A DNA stretch of 52,778 bases, taken from contig CALADQ010000013.1 in assembly GCA_937890765.1 (NCBI GenBank), positions 1-52,778 of the forward strand. Direction: 5' to 3'. Below the pieces are notes generated by a model. That model searched no databases. It saw only the letters and a list, made by a program, of their open reading frames with translations, and was not told where the DNA came from. The stretch comes from an uncultured Candidatus Neoarthromitus sp. GTDB taxonomy: Bacteria; Bacillota; Clostridia; Clostridiales; Clostridiaceae. Within the stretch, counting starts at the first letter, position 1, and each line of letters begins with the position of its first letter. Below, in pieces: positions 32,895 through 41,300 of the stretch. The position numbers and the translations under genes are program-made.

Positions 32895-34481
32895 TTGGCT
32901 AAAGAAAGAAAGAAACAATTTAAACAAGTTAAAGAAAAAAATGTTGGTATACTTAATAAAAGTCTCAATCTTATTGAAGCTATTGGTAATAGATTACCTG
33001 ATCCTGTAACGTTGTTTGTTTTATTAAGTATATTAACTATAATCGTTTCCTTTATTTTAGGAAACGCTGGTGTAAGTGCCGAATACGAAACAATTAAAGA
33101 TGGAGTTTCGAGCATTGTTAAAGTTGATGCAGTAAATTTATTAAATAGAGAATCAATGTCTGAGTTTATAAAAAGTATAGTAACTAACTTTACAAGTTTC
33201 GCACCTTTAGGTGTTGTTTTAGTTTCAATGCTCGGTGTTGGTGTTGCTGAAGGAACTGGTCTTATAAATGCTTTAATAAAGAAACTTATGTTAAGTACTC
33301 CTAAGAAACTTATAACTGTTGTTGTTGTATTTTTAGGTGTTTTATCAAATATAGCTTCTGATGCTGGATATGTTGTATTGGTTCCACTGGGTGCTATAAT
33401 ATTTAAAAGTTTCGGAAGAAATCCATTAGCTGGTATAGCTGCTGCTTTTGCAGGTGTTTCAGGTGGATTTTCTGCTAACCTTTTAATTGGAACAGTAGAT
33501 CCACTTCTTAGTGGTCTTACTCAGTCTGCGGCTAACATTATAGATGCGTCTTATAGGGTTAACCCGACAAGTAACTATTATTTTATGGTTATATCTACAT
33601 TTTTAATAACTATAGTTGGTACTCTTGTAACTGAGTATATAGTTATACCTAGATTAGAGAAAAAAAGTAATCCAGATAATTTAGTTGATAAGGTGGAAGA
33701 TATAAAGTCTTTTGAATTTACGAATGAGGAAAAGAAGGGCTTAATATGGGCTGGTGTGTCTTTGCTTGTTTATATTATCGTAATTGTTATAGGACTTTTA
33801 CCAGGTGGAATGTTGAGAAATCAGGAAACAGGATCTATAATTAATAAATCTCTGTTTATAGATAGTATAGTAGTTATTCTGTCTCTTGGATTTTTAATAC
33901 CAGGGATATTTTTTGGAGTCGGTTCTGGAAAAATTAAAAAGGATTCTGATATAGTTAAATCTATGTCTAACTCAATGTCTACAATGGGAGGATATTTAGT
34001 TTTATCTTTTTTTGCATCTCAATTTATAAAATTATTTGAAAAAAGTAACATAGCTACTATAATTGCAGCAAAGGGTGCAGAATTTTTAAAAGACATTGGA
34101 TTTGTAGGCATACCACTTATAGTTGTATTTATAATAATAGTTGGTTTTGTAAATTTATTTATAGGAAGTGCTTCTGCTAAATGGGCTATTATGGCTCCAG
34201 TTTTTGTACCTTTGTTTATGAGGTTGGGGTTTGCTCCAGAATTTACTCAAATAGCTTATAGAATTGGAGATTCAACTAGTAATATAATAACTCCGCTTTT
34301 GCCATATTTTCCTATAATAGTTATGTTAATAAAGAAATATGATTCTAAGAGTGGAATAGGTACGCTCATTTCTCTGATGATTCCTTATTCTATACTTTTG
34401 TTTGTTTCATGGGTTTTATTGTTAATTGTTTGGATGATTTTGAAATTGCCTTTAGGGCCTGGAGCATTTATATATATGTAA
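32895..34481 (+). CDS. AbgT-family transporter (p-aminobenzoyl-glutamate transporter type)
   Basis: This is an integral membrane protein of 528 aa with about a dozen hydrophobic segments. LNLIEAIGNRLPDPVTLFV at the start, FAPLGVVLVSMLGVGVAEGTGL, SNIASDAGYVVLVPLGA and IGSASAKWAIMAPVFVPLF are typical of the AbgT family. Members export sulfonamides or import p-aminobenzoyl-glutamate; which applies here is unknown. TTG 32895 after aaggag is preferred to ATG 32877, which precedes that site. The upstream 150 bases are very AT-rich and hold a weak TTGAAT-17-AATAAT. Confidence 0.88.
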   Translation: MAKERKKQFKQVKEKNVGILNKSLNLIEAIGNRLPDPVTLFVLLSILTIIVSFILGNAGVSAEYETIKDGVSSIVKVDAVNLLNRESMSEFIKSIVTNFTSFAPLGVVLVSMLGVGVAEGTGLINALIKKLMLSTPKKLITVVVVFLGVLSNIASDAGYVVLVPLGAIIFKSFGRNPLAGIAAAFAGVSGGFSANLLIGTVDPLLSGLTQSAANIIDASYRVNPTSNYYFMVISTFLITIVGTLVTEYIVIPRLEKKSNPDNLVDKVEDIKSFEFTNEEKKGLIWAGVSLLVYIIVIVIGLLPGGMLRNQETGSIINKSLFIDSIVVILSLGFLIPGIFFGVGSGKIKKDSDIVKSMSNSMSTMGGYLVLSFFASQFIKLFEKSNIATIIAAKGAEFLKDIGFVGIPLIVVFIIIVGFVNLFIGSASAKWAIMAPVFVPLFMRLGFAPEFTQIAYRIGDSTSNIITPLLPYFPIIVMLIKKYDSKSGIGTLISLMIPYSILLFVSWVLLLIVWMILKLPLGPGAFIYM

Positions 34482-34492
34482 TAATAATTTTT

Positions 34493-34527
34493 GGGATAAT
34501 TTATTTTATAAATTATCCTATTTTTTT
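34493..34527 (+). terminator. Rho-independent terminator after the AbgT gene
   Basis: ggataatttat (34494-34504) pairs with ataaattatcc (34508-34518), 11 bp with a 3-base loop, followed by seven Ts. The ribosome site of the next gene starts just after the T tract, so partial readthrough may supply the methyltransferase. Confidence 0.88.
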
Positions 34528-34541
34528 GAAAGGAGATTTTC

Positions 34542-35177
34542 ATGAGAATACTTAGAAGTGGTAAAGAAGTTAAAATTGATGATGAAGATTTTTTAAATAA
34601 AATTTCTTCGTATAGTGAGAGCGTTATAGATTTAGGAACTGGGCAAGGAGCTTTTATTTATTTCAATGCTTTGGAGAATAAAAATTGTTTTTATGTTGGT
34701 TTAGATTCGTGCAAGGAATCTATGAAAAAGTACGCTATTAAACAACACAAAAATAAAATCGAAAATTTAATTTATGTTATTATGAATGCTCAAAATATTG
34801 ATAAGGTTATGGAAAATAAATTTTCACAAGTTTATGTTAATTTGCCTTGGGGAAGTTTGCTTCAAGGAATTTTTAAAGAGGAGCTTGGAATTATAAATTC
34901 AATTTCTAAAATATCTAAAAGCAATTGCAAAATAAATATTTGTTTTTCTTATGATGAGAAATTCGAAAAAAATGAAATCGAAAAGAGAGAACTTCCTTTT
35001 TTAAGTGAAGAATATTTCGAATCGGAATTTAAAAATCTTTACGCAAAATATGGAATTGTAATAAATAATATTGAACGCATAGTTAAAGATAAATTAAATT
35101 TTACAAGTAAGTGGATGAAAGTTTTAACTGAAAGTAGGAGCAGAAAATTTTTTGTGATTAGTGGTTTCAAAAAGTAG
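34542..35177 (+). CDS. KamB/NpmA-like 16S rRNA (adenine-1408-N1)-methyltransferase
   Basis: This is a Rossmann-fold SAM methyltransferase of 211 aa, close in length to NpmA. The SAM-binding motif DLGTGQG is at residues 30-36 and is followed by FYVGLDSCKESM. The NLPWGSLLQ segment puts a tryptophan at residue 103 and SKWMKVL another at 191, matching the two tryptophans that NpmA (107 and 197) stacks around A1408. LPFLSEEYF and RKFFVISG match the family's C-terminal part. Members methylate A1408 of the decoding site and give broad aminoglycoside resistance. The homology is recognised by eye; activity is inference. It lies alone between two terminators. Confidence 0.8.
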   Translation: MRILRSGKEVKIDDEDFLNKISSYSESVIDLGTGQGAFIYFNALENKNCFYVGLDSCKESMKKYAIKQHKNKIENLIYVIMNAQNIDKVMENKFSQVYVNLPWGSLLQGIFKEELGIINSISKISKSNCKINICFSYDEKFEKNEIEKRELPFLSEEYFESEFKNLYAKYGIVINNIERIVKDKLNFTSKWMKVLTESRSRKFFVISGFKK

Positions 35178-35204
35178 GGCTTAAATTTTGCCCTGCTTTT
35201 TCTA
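35169..35204 (+). terminator. Rho-independent terminator after the methyltransferase gene
   Basis: aaaaagtagggc (35169-35180) pairs with gccctgcttttt (35190-35201), 12 bp with one G-U pair, overlapping the gene's stop codon and ending in Ts. Confidence 0.88.
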
Positions 35205-35316
35205 TTATATGGTAAATTATGAATATTAAAAAATTTATTGGTAATACTAGAATATATTTCAAAAAGTGTTTTAAATTGAGATAAATTTCCCTAGTTTGTG
35301 AAGGAGATATGACATT

Positions 35317-38300
35317 ATGAATTATGATTTGCTCAATTTAGTTTATATTCATAAATGTACACAGTCAAAAAGTTTTAATCTTAAAAGTGATTTTAAAAAT
35401 TTAAACAAAGCATTTAAAGAAAATATTAAAGGTATTGAAAGTATTGAGTCCTTTGGAGTTAGAATGAGTGATAGCTCTGCTTGGATAATGGATAATTTTT
35501 TCTTCATTGAAAATGAATCCATAAAACTTTTAAATGAAGATTACATGAAGCTAAATAAATTTAATTGTGTTAAGGAAAATAATGAAATTTCGCCTAGAGT
35601 TTATTCATTTTGTTCTTTCATGGTTAAAAATTTTCAAAATGTTTTTGAAGAATGTGAGTTTATAAATAAGCTTGAAGAATATGAAAGCGAAGTTAAATTA
35701 AGTTTGAAAGAAATTTGGAGCGTTCCTTTCTTTTTAAAGTATTCCATTCTCAAAAATATTTATGAAATTGTTGAAGAGGTTCATCGTATAGAGATTCAAA
35801 AAAAGAAAGCTCATTCTCTTTTCATTAGCTCAATAAAACTTATAAATCATGGAAAAATTAAGCTAGCTTTTAGAAAACTCTACGCTCTTTTAAATAATAA
35901 TGTTTCTTTATACATGATTGAATACATTATTTCGCTTTTTAACGAAAATAAAATAGAAGATAAATCTGTTAAAGAACTTTTAAACAAAGTTTTAAAAAAT
36001 GAAAATTTAACTTATGAAGAGATTAAGAAACAAAATGAAAAGCATTTAAACGAAATAAGAGTTAAAATAAGCATGTATATAGAATCAATTAAGAAGGTTT
36101 CTCTTTTTGATTGGAAATTTGAGCTTGAGAGAATTAGCCTTATACATAAAGAATTTTTGAAAGATCCTTCTGGAATTTATGAAAAAATGGATTATGATAG
36201 CAGGAATTTTTATAGAACAACTCTCGAAAAAATTTGTAGTAAAAATAATTTAAATGAGCATATTGAGGCCGTGAATATAATTAATCTTTGTGAAAAAGGA
36301 AATACAAATTATACAAGGCATGTTGGATATTATTTAATAGATGACGGAAGCAAAATTTATAGAAATATAAAAATGGAAAAGTCTCTGAAAAAATTATATT
36401 ATTTTGGAAGTATATTTCTTGGTAGCGTTGCAATTGAAATTTCACTTTTAAAATATTTTGATTATCTTTTTTACGCAAAACACATTGCGATTTTTTTGAG
36501 CATTTTGTTTTTAATTTTAATAGGTGATGCTTGGATTAATTTAATTAACTATATTTTTTTGAATAATGTTGAAAAAACTTTCGTTCCAAAGTTAGATTAC
36601 TCAAAAAAAATACCTGATGAATGTAAAACTATGGTAACGATTCCTGCTCTTTTAACTTCAAAAGAAGATATAGATGAGTTGTTTAAAAATTTGGAAATAT
36701 CCTATATTTGTAACGATAACGATAACATATATTTTTCAATTTTATTTGATTACGTTGATACAATTTCGTACGAAGGCTTTGATGACAAAATACTTTTAAG
36801 TTATGCGAAAAAATGTTTAAAAGATTTGAATCACAAGTATAGAAATAAGGTTAAAGAAACTAAATTCTATGTATTTACTAGAAACAAAGTTTATGTTGAT
36901 AGCGAAAAAATTTATATGGGTTGGGAACGTAAACGTGGAAAGATAATGGAATTTATAAAGTTTATAAAAGGAAGAGAAAGTAATTACGTAGATTCAATTG
37001 AGGATTACCCAATTCTAAAAGATATTAAATACATAATAACGATAGATTCAGATACTAAACTTATGAAAAATTCTGCTTTCAAATTAATAGGTTGCATAGA
37101 TCATGTTTTAAATAAAGCTGTGGTTAGAACAATAAGAAGGAGAAATAAAGTTATAAGAGGTTATGGAATAGTTCAACCTAAAGTTAATGTAAGTTTTAAA
37201 AGTTCTATTCAAACTATTTATTCAAAAATATTTGTTGGAGATGTTTCATCTTCATATTATAATTCTCTTTCTTCAAATATTTATCAAGATGTTTTTTCTG
37301 AGAGTATATTCATAGGAAAAGGAATTTTTGATGTTGATGTATTTGATGAAATATTGTGGGATGCTATACCTAACAATAGAGTTTTAAGTCATGATTTAAT
37401 AGAAGGATGCTTTACTAGGGTTTTATTATCTTCTGACATTTCAATTGAAGAGGGATTTCCTTCAAATATTTTATCGAATTTTTGTAGACTTCATAGATGG
37501 ATTAGAGGAGATTGGCAATTGTTTCCCTATTTATTTAGGGGGAGAGGAATAAATTTACTTTCAAAATATAAAATTTTTGATAACATGAGAAGAAGTTTAA
37601 TTCCATTAAGTTTTATAATTTGTATGGTGTTTCCTTTCTTGGCTAATTTAGGAGTTGGAAATTATTATTATGGTTTGCTTGTTTTGAGTTTGTTATTTCC
37701 ATTAATATTTGATTTATCATCTTTAACATCGATTAATGTAACTAGAGAAAAATTTTTAAAAGGTTTTTCAAGTTTAAAAGATAAGTTAGTTCAAGTTTAC
37801 ATAATGTTTAGTTTTATTCCTTATCAAGCGTATTTAGTTTTAAATGCTATTACTAAGGTTTTTGTTAGGATGATATTTACAAAAAAATATATTTTGGAAT
37901 GGAAATCTTTTCAAGAAGTTGAGAAAAGCTCGAAAAATTCAATTTACAATTACATAGAGAAAATGTTTTCAAATGTGTTGTTTGGATTACTTACTTTAGG
38001 ATTTAGTTTTTATTTAGATGCGTATGAAATGATTCTTCCTTCTTTTGTATTTTTGACTAGTCCATTTATTGCGTTTTATTTATCAAGAAGATACGGTTAT
38101 GAAAAATCTAAAATAAATTACAGTCAAAATTTATTTTTGAGAGCTTTATCGCGAAGTATATTTGCTTATTTTGAAGATTTTTCTAGCGAAGCTACGAACT
38201 ATTTGATTTGTGATAACTATCAAGAAGATCCCTCAATAGGAATAGTAAAAAGAACTTCTCCAACAAATATTGGAATGAGTTTAAGCACTTTTGTTTTAGC

Positions 38301-41300
38301 ACGGGATTTTGGTTTTATAACCGTTGTTGATACAGTAAATAGAATTAAAAATATAATTAATTCCATAGAACTTTTACCTATATATAGAGGGCATTTATAT
38401 AACTGGTACGATATAGAAAATATGGTTCCATTAGGTGACAGATATGTTTCAACAGTTGACAGTGGAAATTTATTGGCAAGTTATTATTTGTGTAAGAAAT
38501 CTTTAGAAGATATTTTAACAAAACCTATAATACATAAAGATTTAATTAAAGCTTTTGAAGAAATGGCATATCTTTCTAATAATTTCAATGAAGAACATTT
38601 ATATAGAGAAGTTGTGAAGAAAGGATATGCTTGTAGTGATTATGTATCTTACATAAAGTTTTTAGAAGAGCTTAAGGATAAATCTTTAGAAAATATTTCT
38701 AAATTAAGTAAAGATAATATAGATGTTTATTGGCATATTAAAATCAATGAAAGTGCGAATAATTTTCTAAATGAAATTTTGCAAATAACAGATAGTTTAC
38801 ATGAAATTCCTAATTTTAAGTTACATAATTTCGGAGAGCTATTTATAAACGAAAATATAATTTCCCTAAAAGAAAAGTTGTTAAAATTTAAGAATGATTA
38901 TAACAATTTATCTGTTAAAAGCAATGTAGTTGATTTAAAAATTTCACAAGTTATAAATAATGTTGAAGAAATAATTAACAATATTACTTATTTAATAGAA
39001 AAAATAGATTTTAAAATTGATTCTATGGACTTTAAGTTTTTATATAACAAGGGAAAAAATTTAATGTCTATAGGATACGATTGCGAAAATGATTTATTGG
39101 ATGAAAATTGTTATGATTTATTAGCATCAGAAGTTAGAATAGCAAGTTTCTTGGCTATATCTAAAGGCGATATACCTATTGAGCATTGGTTTAAGTTAGG
39201 AAGATTAGGAGTTAACATTGGAAAAACAAAAACTCTCATGTCTTGGAGTGGAACTATGTTTGAATATTTAATGCCAATGCTTTACATGAAAGCTTATCCA
39301 GAAACTTTATTTTATGAAACGTATAAAGGGTGCGTTAAGGCTCAAACAAAATATGCTTGGAGTAAGAGAATGCCTTTTGGAATTTCAGAATCATGTTTTT
39401 ATGAATTTGATAGCGAACTTAATTATCAATATAAAGCTTTTGGTGTTCCTAATTTAAGCATAAAGAAAGATTATAATAACTTGGTTGTAAGTCCGTATTC
39501 ATCCATTATGAGTTTGATGGTTGATTTTAAAAAGTCGATGAAAAATATAAAAAATTTAAATTCTCTTGGAGCTTTAGGTAGATACGGATTTTATGAAGCT
39601 TTAGATTTTACAAAGGAAAGAAATAGAGATAGAAAATATTCCATAGTTAAAAATTATATGGCGCATCATCAAGGAATGAGTTTCATGGCGTTATCAAATG
39701 TTTTAATGGAAAGTTTATGCCAAAAAAGATTTGAAAATATTCTTCAATTAAGTAGTGTTTGTGAATTGTTAACTGAAAGTTTATCAAATATTTCTATTAA
39801 CAAGGTTAAGGAAAATAAATTTTTATCAAACGCCTGTACCTTAGAAGATGAGTTTATTCCTAGAATTGTAAAATATAAAAAAGATGAAATAAGTGATATG
39901 CAAATTTATTCAAATGAAAATTGTTTTTTAGGAATAAGCAGTAGCGGTGGAGGATATTTAAAATTTGGTAATGATTATGTATCAAAACTTAGCAGTGATT
40001 TTACTAATGAAAATGTTTATGGAAGTATTTACATAAAGGATACAGATAGTGGAGAATTTTTTACAAATACCTATCTTCCATGTAAAAATGATAATGTAAA
40101 ATATGTTTGTGAATTTAAATTAAATAAAGTTAAATTTAGAGCTAATAGTTCGGATATGCAAGTTATAAGTGAAATTTTAATATCAAATGATGACAACGTT
40201 GAAGTTAGAAAGTTAATAATTAAAAATTTGACTTCTTTAAAGAAGAATATAGAAGTTACAACTTATTTTGAAAGTGAGATTTCAAATGAAACCTTCGATT
40301 ATGTTGAAGAAAAATCTTGCGTTATTTGTGGTAACAGTGATGATTCTAAATTTATGGGCCACGGAGTTTATTATATCGATGATAATATAAGTGGGATAGA
40401 GTTTGAAAATTCTAAAGAATGTTTTATTGGAAGAGGAGGAAGTTTAGAAAATCCTTTTTCTATGAGATTAAATTCCAATTATGGAAATACGAGAATTTCT
40501 AATAATGGAAATTTTATTATGAGTTTGAGATTGGAAGGAAATTTAAATCCACATAGTCATATTAGTTTGTATTTTATAAATGTTTTTGAAGAGAGCAAGG
40601 AAAATGTAATTTCTTTAATGGATAAGTATACAAATTTAAATATTTTATACAGCTTGTTTAATGATAATTTGTATGGTCTTAAGGTTATGATAAATGATTT
40701 TAAAATATCTCCTGTAGAATTGTCATTATTTAATTTTATGACTTCAAGAATTTTATATGGAATGCCTAATAAAAACTATGAATTGAATTCGAATTTAAAT
40801 GTAAAAGACATTATAAGTCACAATGTAGACATAAGCATTCCAATTGTTTCAGTTGAGATTTCTTCTATGAAAGATTTAAAAAATGTTGAAACTTTAGTTA
40901 AAAGTTATGTTTATTTCATGAATAAAGGATTTAAATTTAATTTGATAATTTTGAATTCTTATTTGGGATATGACAAGTGCATTGAAGATGAGATTGATAA
41001 ATTAATTTTATATTACGATTTGAAAGATAAAATTAACGTTGATAATGGAGTGTATGTAATTTTATGTAATTTGTATAAAAGTGCTTGTGAAATTGTGAAA
41101 AATATTTCTAATATTTTTATAAAAGGCGGTTCAGAAAATATTTATGACCAATTAGGATTTGTAGTTAAAGATTTTCAAGAGGTTTTGAAATCTGAAAGAA
41201 CTGAAAATTTAATAATTCCTAAAAATAGCGGACCTATCTTAAATAAAAATATAATTTTTCAAAAATATTTGTTTGAAATGTCTAATGAAATTTCTGATTA

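Noticed and set aside
34542..35177. tRNA (guanine-46-N7)-methyltransferase TrmB
   Set aside because: The fold is related, but the PWG tryptophan, the second tryptophan and the C-terminal blocks match NpmA/KamB much better.
36601..37560. Cellulose synthase or generic GT2 enzyme
   Set aside because: The GT domain has GWERKRGK and HRWIRGDW of GT84 and is fused to the cyclisation and GH94-like domains of glucan synthases.
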